DNA of 64,000 nt from NCBI RefSeq assembly GCF_000378825.1, contig NZ_KB900388.1:2611818-2675817 (forward strand). Direction: 5' to 3'. Position numbers and translations under genes: made by a program. Source of the DNA: Salinispora vitiensis. GTDB lineage: Bacteria > Actinomycetota > Actinomycetes > Mycobacteriales > Micromonosporaceae. The notes beneath the pieces were generated by a model, which made no database searches, was not told the DNA's origin, and saw only the letters and a list, made by a program, of their open reading frames with translations. Below are positions 33,869-42,882 of this stretch, piece by piece; within the stretch, counting starts at the first letter, position 1, and the number at the start of each line of letters is the position of its first letter.

Positions 33869-34447
33869 ATGGCCTCAAGACTGCTGCGCGCCCCGCTCAC
33901 CTGGGTCGCGGTCACCGTTCTCGCCGCCGGCACCGCCTTCGGTCTCTACTGGTTCCAGCCGTGGAAACTGGTCACCGACACCGAGGTGAACGAAGAACTC
34001 TCGGTCGTGGCCACCGGTGCGCCGTCGTCGCCGGCCAACTCCACGCCCGGCGAAGGCTCCACTCCGGACGAGGGCTCCGCCTCGGACACCGGCCCGGTGA
34101 TCGTGCGCAGCGGCGAGTTCATCACCCACGAACACGACACCAGCGGCACCGCCCGGATCATCCGCACCACCGATGGCAAGCTGCGGCTGGAACTGGTCGG
34201 CCTAGCCACCTCCAACGGCCCTGACCTGCGGGTGTGGTTGACCGACCAGCCGGTGCGGACCGGCGAAGCCGGGTGGCATGTGTTCGACGACGGCCACTGG
34301 GTCGAGTTGGGCCGGCTCAAGGGCAACCGCGGCGACCAGGCGTACGACATCCCGGCCGACGTGGACCTGGACAAGCTGACCAGCGTGTCAATCTGGTGCA
34401 AACGGTTCGCGGTGTCCTTCGGCGCGGCCCCCTTGGCCACTGCCTGA
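33869..34447 (+). CDS. membrane-anchored DM13-domain protein
   Basis: The 192-residue protein has an N-terminal signal anchor (LTWVAVTVLAAGTAFGLYWF), a Ser/Gly/Pro linker (residues about 48-75) and a DM13 domain (SGEFITHEHDTSGTARI ... GPDLRVWLTD ... VSIWCKRFAVSFGAAPL) containing the conserved single Cys. DM13 domains are proposed to take part in extracellular redox reactions. It stands alone between the ABC-2 operon and the APS kinase gene. Confidence 0.85.
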   Translation: MASRLLRAPLTWVAVTVLAAGTAFGLYWFQPWKLVTDTEVNEELSVVATGAPSSPANSTPGEGSTPDEGSASDTGPVIVRSGEFITHEHDTSGTARIIRTTDGKLRLELVGLATSNGPDLRVWLTDQPVRTGEAGWHVFDDGHWVELGRLKGNRGDQAYDIPADVDLDKLTSVSIWCKRFAVSFGAAPLATA

Positions 34448-34538
34448 GGTCCGGCCACACCCCCGTCTCCTGGAGTGGCACTCGACCGATCCCCCCGTCG
34501 GCTGAGAAACTAATGCCGAACAGTGATTTGGGGGGTTC

Positions 34539-36065
34539 ATGAGTAACGGTTGGGTGCCGCCCGACGAGGTGCTGCGGGACGCGCCGGCGTACTCGCCCCG
34601 CCCGGGTGAACAGGCCGACCTGGAGCTACTCCTCACCGGGGCGTACACCCCGCTGACCGGCTTCATGACCCGCGCCGAGCTGGTCTCGGTGAGTCGGCGG
34701 GGTCGGCTGACCGACGGCGTTCCCTGGTCGGTGCCGGTAACGCTCCAGGTGCCCACGGCCCTCGTCGAGCGGCTCGACGTCCGCGATCCGACCCACCGCA
34801 CGTTGGTACTGACCGACGGCGAGGGGGCCCCGATGGCCGCGCTGGAGGTCGCCGACACCTGGCCGATCCGCGACGGGGTGACCGGGGTCGGCGGCCCGGT
34901 TCGCCGGCTCGGTGACGGCGGGCACGGCCCGTTCCAGCGGCTGCGTCGCACCCCGGAGGAGATTCGCTCACTGCTGCCACCCGGCCGGGTGCTCGGGGTG
35001 GTCGCCGACCGGCCGCTACACCGGCCGCAGCTCGCCCAGATCGCCCACGCGACCCGCACCCTCGGCGCCCACCTGCTGGTGTTGATCCCGGTCGGTGCGG
35101 ACGGCGGCGAGCTGCCGCCGGAGGCCCTGGTGCGCAGCGTCTTCGCCGCCCGGGACCGGATGCCGCCGGCGACGCTGGTCGCCGTTCCGCTGCCCCGCCG
35201 CCGCGAGGAGATCGCCGACGCGCTACTCCGGGCGCGGGTCTCGGCGGCGTACGGGGTGACCCATCTGCTCTCCACCGGCGAGACGCTCTCCGGGGCCGGG
35301 CTGCGGGTGCTGGTTCCACGGGAGTTGGCCTACGACAACCGCGACGGGCAGTGGCGGTGGCGGGAGGACATCCCGCCACGCAACCGGCGGCAGGCGCTGA
35401 CCCAGGCCGAGATTGACGACCTGCTGGACCGGGGTTTCCCGCTGCCGGAGTGGCACACTCCCCCGGCGGTGGCGAAGGAGTTGGTGCACGCCCGGCCACC
35501 CCGCCGCTACCGAGGACTGGTCATCTTCCTGACCGGCCTCTCCGGTTCCGGCAAGTCCACCATCGCCCGTGGGCTCACCGATGCCCTACGGGAGCAGGGC
35601 GAACGGACGGTCACCCTGCTCGACGGCGATATCGTGCGCCGGGAGCTGTCGGCGGGGCTCGGCTTCAGCAAGGCCGATCGGGACACCAACATCCGCCGGA
35701 TCAGCTGGGTGGCTGCCGAGATCGCCCGGCACCGGGGGGTGGCGATCTGCTGCCCGATCGCCCCCTACGAGCAGGCGCGGGCCGAGGCCCGAAAGATGAC
35801 GCTGGCCACCGGGGCGGGCTTCCTGCTGATCCACGTCTCCACCCCGCTGGAGGTCTGCGAGCAGCGGGACCGGAAGGGCCTGTACGCGCGCGCCCGCGCC
35901 GGCCTGCTGACCGGGATGACCGGAGTGGACGACCCGTACGAGGAACCGACCGACGCTGACCTGACACTCGACACGACCGACCTGTCGGTGGAGGAGGCGG
36001 TGCAGGCGGTCCTGCACCAGCTGGCCGAGACGGGGTGGGTCGAGCCCCGCCACCCGAACGGGTAG
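34539..36065 (+). CDS. cysC: adenylylsulfate kinase with degenerate ATP-sulfurylase-like N-domain
   Basis: Two-domain protein of 508 residues. Residues 1-320 follow the ATP sulfurylase fold (TGAYTPLTGFM, GVPWSVPVTLQV, HLLVLIPVG). However, the nucleotide site reads VVADRPLHRPQ where active enzymes have Q-x-R-N-P-x-H-x-x-H, and no GRDHAG motif is seen. Residues about 333-500 are APS kinase with intact P-loop GLSGSGKS, LDGDIVRRELSAGLGFSKADRDTNIRR and CPIAPYEQARAEAR. So the kinase (APS to PAPS) should work and the sulfurylase probably does not. It is followed by two strong hairpins. Confidence 0.88.
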   Translation: MSNGWVPPDEVLRDAPAYSPRPGEQADLELLLTGAYTPLTGFMTRAELVSVSRRGRLTDGVPWSVPVTLQVPTALVERLDVRDPTHRTLVLTDGEGAPMAALEVADTWPIRDGVTGVGGPVRRLGDGGHGPFQRLRRTPEEIRSLLPPGRVLGVVADRPLHRPQLAQIAHATRTLGAHLLVLIPVGADGGELPPEALVRSVFAARDRMPPATLVAVPLPRRREEIADALLRARVSAAYGVTHLLSTGETLSGAGLRVLVPRELAYDNRDGQWRWREDIPPRNRRQALTQAEIDDLLDRGFPLPEWHTPPAVAKELVHARPPRRYRGLVIFLTGLSGSGKSTIARGLTDALREQGERTVTLLDGDIVRRELSAGLGFSKADRDTNIRRISWVAAEIARHRGVAICCPIAPYEQARAEARKMTLATGAGFLLIHVSTPLEVCEQRDRKGLYARARAGLLTGMTGVDDPYEEPTDADLTLDTTDLSVEEAVQAVLHQLAETGWVEPRHPNG

Positions 36066-36154
36066 TTCCCGGGATAGGCCCCGGAGTCGGGAGCGGGGCC
36101 CGGGAGCGGGCTCAGAACCGGAACCGGGAGCCGGGAAAGGCTCAGAACCGGGGC

Positions 36155-36182
36155 GCGGGGGGCCCGGGACAGGGCCCCCCGC
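36155..36182 (+). terminator. strong hairpin, no T tract
   Basis: GCGGGGGGCCC and GGGCCCCCCGC form a perfect 11-bp stem around a 6-base loop, 90 bases after the APS kinase stop. Confidence 0.55.
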
Positions 36183-36341
36183 TGGGAAGGGACGGCTGGC
36201 TGTGTGCGACAGCCGGGAAGCTGACGGGCGGCGCACATCGTGGGCGACCACGGTCAACTTTCCTGGACGCGACTGGCATCTCGTCCATCTGGGTCAACGA
36301 GGCGCGCCGGAGAAAGTCGCGCTATCCGGCTCGACCCCGCC

Positions 36342-36371
36342 CCGCCGACTACCCCAATCGGTAGTCGGCGG
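36342..36371. terminator. bidirectional hairpin at icd end
   Basis: A perfect 12-bp stem (CGCCGACTACC with GGTAGTCGGCG plus one outer pair) around a 6-base loop, 20 bases from the icd stop. It serves the minus-strand icd gene and backs up the plus-strand APS kinase gene. Confidence 0.6.
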
Positions 36372-36390
36372 CCCCGCCGGTCGGGATTGA

Positions 36391-37605
36391 TCAGGCGAGC
36401 TTGCGGGCCAGGTTCTCGTCCAACGCGTTCATGAACTCGTCGGTGGTCAGCCACGGGGCGTCCCGCGAGATGAGCAGCGCGAGGTCCTTGGTCATCTGAC
36501 CGCCCTCAACGGTCTCGATGATGACCTTCTCCAGCGTGTTGGCGAACTCGGCAACCGCCGGCGTGCCGTCCAGCTTGCCCCGGTGGGCCAGGCCCCGGGT
36601 CCAGGCGTAGATCGAGGCGATCGGGTTGGTCGAGGTCTTCTCGCCCTTCTGGTACTGCCGGTAGTGCCGGGTGACGGTGCCGTGCGCGGCCTCGGCCTCG
36701 ACGGTACGGCCGTCCGGGGTCATCAACACGGACGTCATCAGGCCGAGCGAGCCGAAGCCCTGTGCGACGGTGTCGGACTGCACGTCACCGTCGTAGTTCT
36801 TGCAGGCCCAGACGAAGCCACCCTCCCACTTGAGCGCCGCGGCGACCATGTCGTCGATCAGCCGGTGCTCGTAGCTGATGCCGGCCGCCTCGAACTCGGC
36901 CTTGAACTCAGCCTCGTAGACCTCGGCGAAGATGTCCTTGAACCGGCCGTCGTACGCCTTGAGGATGGTGTTCTTGGTCGACAGGTAGACCGGGTAGCCA
37001 CGGTCGAGGCCGTACCGCATGGAGGCGCGGGCGAAGTCCCGGATCGACTCGTCGAAGTTGTACATGCCCATGGCGACACCGCCGCCGGGGAAGTTGGCGA
37101 TCTCCATCTCGACCGGCTGGGTACCGTCGGTCGGGGTGTAGGTGATGGTGACCTTGCCGGGCCCGGGGACGACGAAGTCGCTGGCCTTGTACTGGTCGCC
37201 GTGGGCGTGCCGGCCGATGATGATCGGCTTCGTCCAGCCGGGCACCAGCCGCGGCACGTTGGACATGATGATCGGCTCGCGGAAGACGACGCCGCCGAGG
37301 ATGTTGCGGATGGTGCCGTTCGGCGACCGCCACATCTTCTTCAGGCCGAACTCCTCGACCCGCGCCTCGTCCGGAGTGATCGTGGCGCACTTGACGCCGA
37401 CGCCGTGCTCCTTGATCGCATTGGCGGCGTCAACGGTGGCCTGGTCGTCGGTCTCGTCCCGGTGCTGGATCGAGAGGTCGTAGTACCGCAGGTCGACGTC
37501 GAGGTAGGGCAGGATCAGCTGCTCCCGGATCTGCTTCCAGATGATCCGGGTCATCTCGTCGCCGTCGAGCTCTACGACCGGGTTGTTTACCTTGATCTTC
37601 GCCAT
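36391..37605 (-). CDS. icd: NADP-dependent isocitrate dehydrogenase
   Basis: Oxidative decarboxylation of isocitrate to 2-oxoglutarate in the TCA cycle. The 404-residue length and sequence fit the eukaryote-like dimeric IDH class. [18 protein letters not shown] is the substrate loop; KTIxHGD-type residues appear as [43 protein letters not shown] holds the metal-binding Asp residues; [24 protein letters not shown] is the NADP loop. AGAGGAG precedes the ATG. An 18-bp palindrome lies 35 bp upstream. Confidence 0.97.
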   Translation of the reverse strand: MAKIKVNNPVVELDGDEMTRIIWKQIREQLILPYLDVDLRYYDLSIQHRDETDDQATVDAANAIKEHGVGVKCATITPDEARVEEFGLKKMWRSPNGTIRNILGGVVFREPIIMSNVPRLVPGWTKPIIIGRHAHGDQYKASDFVVPGPGKVTITYTPTDGTQPVEMEIANFPGGGVAMGMYNFDESIRDFARASMRYGLDRGYPVYLSTKNTILKAYDGRFKDIFAEVYEAEFKAEFEAAGISYEHRLIDDMVAAALKWEGGFVWACKNYDGDVQSDTVAQGFGSLGLMTSVLMTPDGRTVEAEAAHGTVTRHYRQYQKGEKTSTNPIASIYAWTRGLAHRGKLDGTPAVAEFANTLEKVIIETVEGGQMTKDLALLISRDAPWLTTDEFMNALDENLARKLA

Positions 37606-37639
37606 CGGCCGGCGCTCCTCTCGGGGGACACATGCTCAA

Positions 37640-37657
37640 GCAGTACGAGCGTACTGC
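37640..37657. promoter_or_regulatory. palindrome GCAGTACG-AG-CGTACTGC upstream of icd
   Basis: Perfect 8-bp arms with a 2-bp centre, 35-52 bases before the icd ATG. The size and symmetry fit a dimeric repressor or activator site; the factor is unknown. Confidence 0.5.
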
Positions 37658-37734
37658 AAACAATCTCGGTCTCCCCAGCCGGCCTCATTCCAGGGACCGA
37701 ACCCTCGGCGAGGGGCGACGGCGGCCCGCGGCCG

Positions 37735-37872
37735 GGTGGCTCCGGGACCAGGTGGCCTCGGGGCCAGGTGGCCGCGAGCCGGGTGGCCGCGGGACTAGGT
37801 GGCCGCGAGCCGGGTGGCCGCGGGGCCGGGTGGCCGCGGGCCGGGTGGCCGCGGGCCGGGTGGCCGCGGGGC
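37735..37872. repeat. 15/16-bp GC-rich tandem repeat, nine copies
   Basis: GGTGGCC units start at 37735, 37751, 37767, 37782, 37798, 37813, 37829, 37844 and 37859, each about GGTGGCCGCGGGCCG with small variants. It fills the space between the mdh stop and the icd promoter. Probably unstable in length. Confidence 0.85.
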
Positions 37873-37886
37873 CGCCGTCGGGATGA

Positions 37887-38837
37887 TCACATGCTGGCGA
37901 CGTCGCTCTGCTTGGCGCGGACCGCCTCGGCGGCCTCCTTCAAGGCGGCCAGCTCATCGGCGTCCAGGTCGGTCTCGACGACTCGGCGGACCCCCTGCGC
38001 GCCGATCTCCGCTTCCACCCCGAGGTAGACGCCGGAGATGCCGTACTCCCCGTCCACCCAGGCGCAGACTGGCATGACGTCGCCGGAGTCCTCGGCGACG
38101 GCCTTCGCCATCCGGGCGGCGGCGGCCGACGGGGCGTAGTAGGCCGAGCCGGTCTTCAGCAGCGCCACCACCTCGGCGCCACCGTTGCGGGTCTTGACCA
38201 CCAGCTCCTCGATCTGCTCCGCGGGCATCGCCTCGCGCAGCGGCTTGCCGGCCACGCTGCTCTTGGACGGCACCGGGACCATGGTGTCCCCGTGCGAACC
38301 CAGCGTCAGCGTCCGTACCGAGGCCACCGGTACGCCGAGCGCCTCGGCCACGAAGTTGGTGAACCGGGCGGTGTCCAGCATTCCCGCCTGGCCGAGCACC
38401 CGGTTGTGCGGGAACTGGGTGGCGATCTGGGCCAGCGCGGTCATCTCGTCGAGCGGGTTGGAGACCACGATCACGACGGCGTTCGGCGCGTACTTGGCGA
38501 CGTTCTCGGCGACCTGCCGGACGATCTTGGCGTTGGTCTCCAGCAGGTCCATCCGGCTCATGCCCGGCTTGCGCGGCAGGCCGGCGGTGACGACGACCAC
38601 ATCCGAGCCCTCGATGGCCTCGTAGCCCTCGCCGTTGGGGCCGGTGGTCACGCCAACCAGCTTGGTCTCGAAGCCCTCGACGGCCCGCGACTGGTTGAGG
38701 TCCAGGGCGAGACCCGCCGGCTTACCCTCCACGATGTCAGTGATGACGACGGTGTCGAAGACGTCGTACTCGGCCAGACGCTGCGCGGTGGTGGAGCCGT
38801 AGAAGCCGGCCCCGACGACAGTGACCTTCTTACCCAT
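37887..38837 (-). CDS. mdh: malate dehydrogenase (LDH-like class)
   Basis: Interconverts malate and oxaloacetate with NAD. The 316-residue protein has the nucleotide-binding VTVVGAGFYGS, DIVEGKPAG, catalytic-loop GLPRKPGMSRMDLL and VVSNPLDEMT. GQAGMLDTARF and the active-site His in LTLGSHGDTMVPVP follow. The class resembles lactate dehydrogenase rather than the E. coli-like Mdh. The ATG at 38837 has GGGAG upstream. Together with icd, sucC and sucD the window holds four TCA enzymes. Confidence 0.96.
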   Translation of the reverse strand: MGKKVTVVGAGFYGSTTAQRLAEYDVFDTVVITDIVEGKPAGLALDLNQSRAVEGFETKLVGVTTGPNGEGYEAIEGSDVVVVTAGLPRKPGMSRMDLLETNAKIVRQVAENVAKYAPNAVVIVVSNPLDEMTALAQIATQFPHNRVLGQAGMLDTARFTNFVAEALGVPVASVRTLTLGSHGDTMVPVPSKSSVAGKPLREAMPAEQIEELVVKTRNGGAEVVALLKTGSAYYAPSAAAARMAKAVAEDSGDVMPVCAWVDGEYGISGVYLGVEAEIGAQGVRRVVETDLDADELAALKEAAEAVRAKQSDVASM

Positions 38838-38959
38838 TGACGTCCCACTCCCTGATACCAGTCGGTTTTTCCGGACCGTATCAGCCATCCTGGCACCGAT
38901 CCGGTCAGGGTCGGACGGTTACACCCTCGATGCGTGCGCTTCGGTGCCGCTGGGGGACT

Positions 38960-39820
38960 TCAGCCGCGTTCGGCCCGCTCCACGACGTTGGTCAGCAGCA
39001 TCGCGCGGGTCATCGGGCCCACGCCGCCGGGCATCGGGACCAGGGCTCCGGCCACCTCGGTGACGCCGGGATCCACGTCGCCGGTGTAGCGGCCCTTACC
39101 ATCGGGGCCGATCACCCGGGTGATACCGACATCCACCACCACCGCACCCGGCGTGATCATGTCGGCGGTGAGGAGCCCCGGCACCCCGGCCGCGACGATC
39201 ACGATGTCCGCCGCCCGGGTGTGCGCGGTGAGGTCGAGGGTGCCGGTGTGGCAGAGGGTGACGGTCGCGTTCTCGCTGCGCCGGGTGAGCAGCAGCCCGA
39301 GCGGGCGGCCGACCGTGTTACCCCGACCGACCACGACGACCCGGGCACCTCGCAGCGCCACGTCGTGCCGGCGGAGCAGCTCGACGATCCCGCGCGGGGT
39401 GCAGGGCAGCGGCCCCGGGTAGCCGAGCACCAGCCGGCCCAGGTTGACCGGGTGCAGACCGTCGGCATCCTTGTCCGGGTCGATCAGCTCCAGCACCCGC
39501 TGGGTGTCGAGGTGGCCGGGGAGCGGCAGCTGCACGATGTAGCCGTGACAGGCCGGGTCGGCGTTCAGGTCCGCCAGCACGGTGTCCACCTGCTCCTGCG
39601 TGGCGTCGGCCGGCAGCTCCCGACGCAGCGAGGCGACGCCGACCTCGGCGCAGTCCCGGTGCTTGCCGTTGACGTACGCCTGGGAGCCGGGATCGCCGCC
39701 GACCAGGACAGTGCCCAGACCGGGAGTGACACCCCGTTCCGCGAGAGCCTTCACGCGCACCCGCAGCTCGTCCTTGATCTGGGCTGCGGTCGCCTTGCCA
39801 TCCAGAAGCGTCGCCGTCAC
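38960..39820 (-). CDS. folD: bifunctional methylene-THF dehydrogenase / methenyl-THF cyclohydrolase
   Basis: Makes 10-formyl-THF for purine synthesis, which the purN and purH products in this window use. The 286-residue protein has the folate-site YVNGKHRDC (with the catalytic Lys), a QLPLPGHLD motif and the [13 protein letters not shown] loop. The NADP loop is [17 protein letters not shown], and [15 protein letters not shown] closes the protein. ATG at 39820; no close ribosome site is obvious. Confidence 0.96.
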   Translation of the reverse strand: MTATLLDGKATAAQIKDELRVRVKALAERGVTPGLGTVLVGGDPGSQAYVNGKHRDCAEVGVASLRRELPADATQEQVDTVLADLNADPACHGYIVQLPLPGHLDTQRVLELIDPDKDADGLHPVNLGRLVLGYPGPLPCTPRGIVELLRRHDVALRGARVVVVGRGNTVGRPLGLLLTRRSENATVTLCHTGTLDLTAHTRAADIVIVAAGVPGLLTADMITPGAVVVDVGITRVIGPDGKGRYTGDVDPGVTEVAGALVPMPGGVGPMTRAMLLTNVVERAERG

Positions 39821-40252
39821 CTCCAGATCGTCTCACGCCGGCCAGCGTGCGGAGCCGACGACCCGAACAGCCGACGTCCGACGCCGTGGTGACCGGGGAC
39901 ACCCGGGGCCGCCAGCCCCGTGCAATAAGTCACTCTGAGTAGCCCAGATTGGCCCAAACCTGGACGACCGACTGCGGGCAGGGACACGCCGGACGGGGTC
40001 GGCGACGGGGGTTCGGCGTCGCCCTAGCGGGTCGACACCCCCGCCCGATCGACCGATTCGGCGAGCAAAAAGTGCAGGTCAGCCACGGATCCCTAGCACG
40101 TACGGGCGCCCCGGACAAGGCTCAACCCCACCCTCCGTTACGGCTTCGCAATCCTTCCGTTGTCGATCGCTGACCGGCGGCCTACCGTTGCCGGTCGTTG
40201 CGCAGCGTTACCCAACGTCGGGTCCTGCGCAGCGTGAGGATGAGGAGGCTTC
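39821..40252. other. intergenic region carrying the peptide-transporter promoter
   Basis: No gene. A promoter candidate is TTGTCG (40160-40165), a 17-base spacer and TACCGT (40183-40188). TGCGCAGCGT occurs at 40199-40208 and again at 40226-40235 in the leader, possibly an operator pair. The inverted 15-mer shared with position 3047 lies at 40129-40143. Confidence 0.45.
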
Positions 40253-41854
40253 ATGCGCGTTCGTAGACTCGCCGCCTGGACGGCCCTCCCGCTCGCGGTG
40301 ACCCTGGGCCTGACGGCCTGTGGCTCCGGCAGCGGTGGTTCCGGCGGGACCGACCCCAACGCGGCCGTGCGGATCGAGATCGCCGAGCCGCAGCACTTGG
40401 TTCCGACCAACACCAACGAGACCAGTGGCTCGCAGGTGCTCTCCGCCCTGTTCAGCCCGCTGGTCGACTACGACGACGCCCACCAGGCGTACGAGGTGGC
40501 AGCCGAGTCGGTGACGTCCGAGGACAACATCACCTGGACGATCAAGCTCAAGGACGGCTACACCTTCCACAACGGCGAGCCGGTCACCGCCGACAACTAC
40601 ATCGACGCCTGGAACTACGGCGCCTACGCCCCGAACGGCCAGGGCTCGAGCTACTTCTTCGAGAAGATCGCCGGGTACGAGGACCTGCAGGGCGAGACCC
40701 CGGCGGCGCAGACGCTGTCCGGCCTGGAGAAGGTTGACGACCTGACGTTCACCGTCACCCTGTCCGCGCCGTACTCCGGTTTCCGGACGATGCTCGGGTA
40801 CAACGCCTTCTACCCGCTGCCGGAGGCCGCATTCTCGGAGCCGGGCGTGCTCGACGAGGGCTACGAGCAGGCGCCGATCGGGCAGGGCCCGTTCCAGATG
40901 AAGGGCACCTGGCAGCACGACGCCCGGGTCGAGGTCGAGCGGTACGACGCCTTCCCCGGCGAGCAGCCGAAGGTGGCGGGCGTCGAGTTCCGGATCTACC
41001 AGCAGCCCGCGGCCGCGTACGCGGATGTCATCTCGGACAACCTCGACGTGATCAAGGTGATCCCGACCGAGAACCTGTCGACCGCCCCCACCGACCTCGG
41101 GGACCGGTTCCAGACCAGCCCTGGGTCGTCCTTCCAGTTCCTCTCCTTCCCGACCTACCAGGAGGAGTTCAGCGACCCGGACGTGCGTAAGGCGATCTCG
41201 ATGGCGATCGACCGGGACGAGATCACGAAGGCGGTCTTCAAGGACTCGCAGACGCCGGCCCGCTCGTTCGTCTCCCCGGTTGTCGCGGGCTACCGCGACA
41301 ACACCATCGGCGACGCCGGCACCTTCGACCCGGCCAAGGCCAAGGCGCTCTACCAGAGCGCGGGCGGCCCGAGCAGGATCGAGATCTCGTACAACGGCGA
41401 CGGCGGCCACAAGGACTGGGTCGACGCCACCTGCAACCAGCTCCGGGCGAACCTGGGTGTGGAGTGCGTCGGCAGCGCCGAGCCGAAGTTCTCCGACCTG
41501 CTGACGAAGGTCAAGGCGGAGCAGCCGGTCGGCCTGTTCCGGATGGGTTGGGTCATGGACTACCCGTCCATGGAGAACTACCTGGGCCCGCTGTACACCA
41601 GCAACGGCTCGTCGAACTTCTACGGCTACGAGAACCCCGAGTTCGACAAGCTGGTCGCCGAGGGTTCGTCGGCGGCCTCCGAGGAGGAGGCGATCGCGAA
41701 GTACCAGCAGGCCGAAGACCTGCTGGCCGAGGAGATGCCGGTGATCCCGCTGCGCTACGGCCAGAACGTCTTCGGGCACTCGAGCAACGTCACGAACGTG
41801 GAGTTGGACCTCTTCAACCGGGTCGACCTGCTGAAGATCGAGGCAGTCCAGTAG
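40253..41854 (+). CDS. peptide ABC transporter substrate-binding lipoprotein
   Basis: Extracytoplasmic receptor for di/oligopeptides (SBP family 5). The 533-residue precursor has a lipoprotein signal ending in the lipobox LTAC (Cys about residue 23). A Gly/Ser linker and the family landmarks follow: EPQHLVPTNTNET, WTIKLKDGYTFHNGEPVTADNYIDAWNY, FNRPEVRxA-like FSDPDVRKAISMAIDRDEI, and MPVIPLRYG near the end. A GAGGAGG site precedes the ATG. It is separated from the permease genes by a 17-bp hairpin, which would favour higher expression of the receptor. Confidence 0.95.
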   Translation: MRVRRLAAWTALPLAVTLGLTACGSGSGGSGGTDPNAAVRIEIAEPQHLVPTNTNETSGSQVLSALFSPLVDYDDAHQAYEVAAESVTSEDNITWTIKLKDGYTFHNGEPVTADNYIDAWNYGAYAPNGQGSSYFFEKIAGYEDLQGETPAAQTLSGLEKVDDLTFTVTLSAPYSGFRTMLGYNAFYPLPEAAFSEPGVLDEGYEQAPIGQGPFQMKGTWQHDARVEVERYDAFPGEQPKVAGVEFRIYQQPAAAYADVISDNLDVIKVIPTENLSTAPTDLGDRFQTSPGSSFQFLSFPTYQEEFSDPDVRKAISMAIDRDEITKAVFKDSQTPARSFVSPVVAGYRDNTIGDAGTFDPAKAKALYQSAGGPSRIEISYNGDGGHKDWVDATCNQLRANLGVECVGSAEPKFSDLLTKVKAEQPVGLFRMGWVMDYPSMENYLGPLYTSNGSSNFYGYENPEFDKLVAEGSSAASEEEAIAKYQQAEDLLAEEMPVIPLRYGQNVFGHSSNVTNVELDLFNRVDLLKIEAVQ

Positions 41855-41867
41855 TTCCGTAACGAGC

Positions 41868-41909
41868 GGCGTGGTCGGGTCACCGGGTAGCTGGTGACCC
41901 GACCACGCC
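41868..41909 (+). terminator. 17-bp stem hairpin between receptor and permease genes
   Basis: A perfect stem, 41868-41884 with 41893-41909, and an 8-base loop, followed by a CTTTTT run near 41921. It is a likely partial terminator or 3' stabiliser that reduces permease and ATPase expression relative to the receptor. Confidence 0.7.
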
Positions 41910-41943
41910 TCCCCTTCGCCCTTTTTCAGAGAGACTGCCTAGT

Positions 41944-42882
41944 ATGGTCCGCTTTATTCTGCGACGACTGCTCCAGATGGTCCTCGCCTTCTTCGGGACC
42001 ACGCTGATCGTCTACGCGTTGATGTTCGCCGGTCAGGGTGACCCCATCCAGGCGCTCGCCGGCGAACGCCCGGTGACCGACGCCCAACGTGCGTACCTGA
42101 CGGAGAAGTTCCACCTGGACCGGACCGGTATCGACGGCTTCTTCTACCGGTACTTCGACTACATCCGGAACCTGCTCCAGGGCGACCTCGGCGAATCCCT
42201 CACCGGGCGGCAGATCGGCGACATCCTCGCCGCCGCCTGGCCGGTGACGATCAAGCTGGCCCTGATCGCGATGACGGTCACCGTGCTCGTCGGAGTCACC
42301 GCCGGTGTGCTCGCCGGAATCCGCCGGGCCAGCATCTTCGACAACTCGACGCTGCTGCTGACCCTGGTCGTACTCGCCGTGCCGACCATCGTGCTGGCAC
42401 CCATCGCGCAGTACCTCCTCGGCGTCCGGTGGCAGCTCTTCCCGCCCACCGCCGGCGCCGACCCCGACTTCTACGCGCTTCTCCTGCCCGGGATCGTCCT
42501 CGGCTCCCTCTCCCTGGCCACCGCGTTGCGGCTGACCCGGACCTCGGTGGCCGAGAACCTGCGCGCCGACTACGTCCGCACCGCCCGGTCGAAGGGCCTG
42601 GTCAAACGACGGATCGTCAGCATCCACGTACTGCGCAACTCGCTCATCCCGGTGGTCACCTTCCTCGGCGTCGAGCTGGGCAACCTGATGGGCGGCGCGA
42701 TCATCACCGAAGGGGTGTTCAACATCCCCGGGGTCGGTTTCAACCTCTTCCGCGCCATCCGTACCGAGGACGGCCCGTTGGTGGTGGGGATCGTCAGCGT
42801 GCTGGTCGTGGTCTACCTCGTCGCCAACCTGGTGGTGGACGTGCTCTACGCCGTACTCGACCCGAGGATCCGCTATGAGTGA
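41944..42882 (+). CDS. dppB: peptide ABC transporter permease, DppB-like
   Basis: Inner-membrane channel subunit of 312 residues. An N-terminal helix of the FILRRLLQMVLAFFGTTLIVY type precedes a periplasmic loop with FHLDRTGIDGFFYRYFDYIRNLLQGDLGESL (conserved GDLG-S). Five further helices follow, and the EAA motif reads DYVRTARSKGLVKRRI. It couples to the ATPases downstream. The ATG is followed by a gene that overlaps its end by 8 bases. Confidence 0.93.
   Translation: MVRFILRRLLQMVLAFFGTTLIVYALMFAGQGDPIQALAGERPVTDAQRAYLTEKFHLDRTGIDGFFYRYFDYIRNLLQGDLGESLTGRQIGDILAAAWPVTIKLALIAMTVTVLVGVTAGVLAGIRRASIFDNSTLLLTLVVLAVPTIVLAPIAQYLLGVRWQLFPPTAGADPDFYALLLPGIVLGSLSLATALRLTRTSVAENLRADYVRTARSKGLVKRRIVSIHVLRNSLIPVVTFLGVELGNLMGGAIITEGVFNIPGVGFNLFRAIRTEDGPLVVGIVSVLVVVYLVANLVVDVLYAVLDPRIRYE

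Larger units (their letters stand above)
36066..36390. other. intergenic region with GC-rich repeats and two hairpins
   Basis: No gene. The first 100 bases are low-complexity G-rich repeats (GGCTCAGAACCGG occurs twice). Two strong hairpins are annotated separately. The genes on both sides converge here. Confidence 0.5.

Noticed and set aside
37735..37872. glycine-rich coding repeat on the plus strand
   Set aside because: Unit lengths of 15 and 16 bp break any reading frame, so it is not coding.
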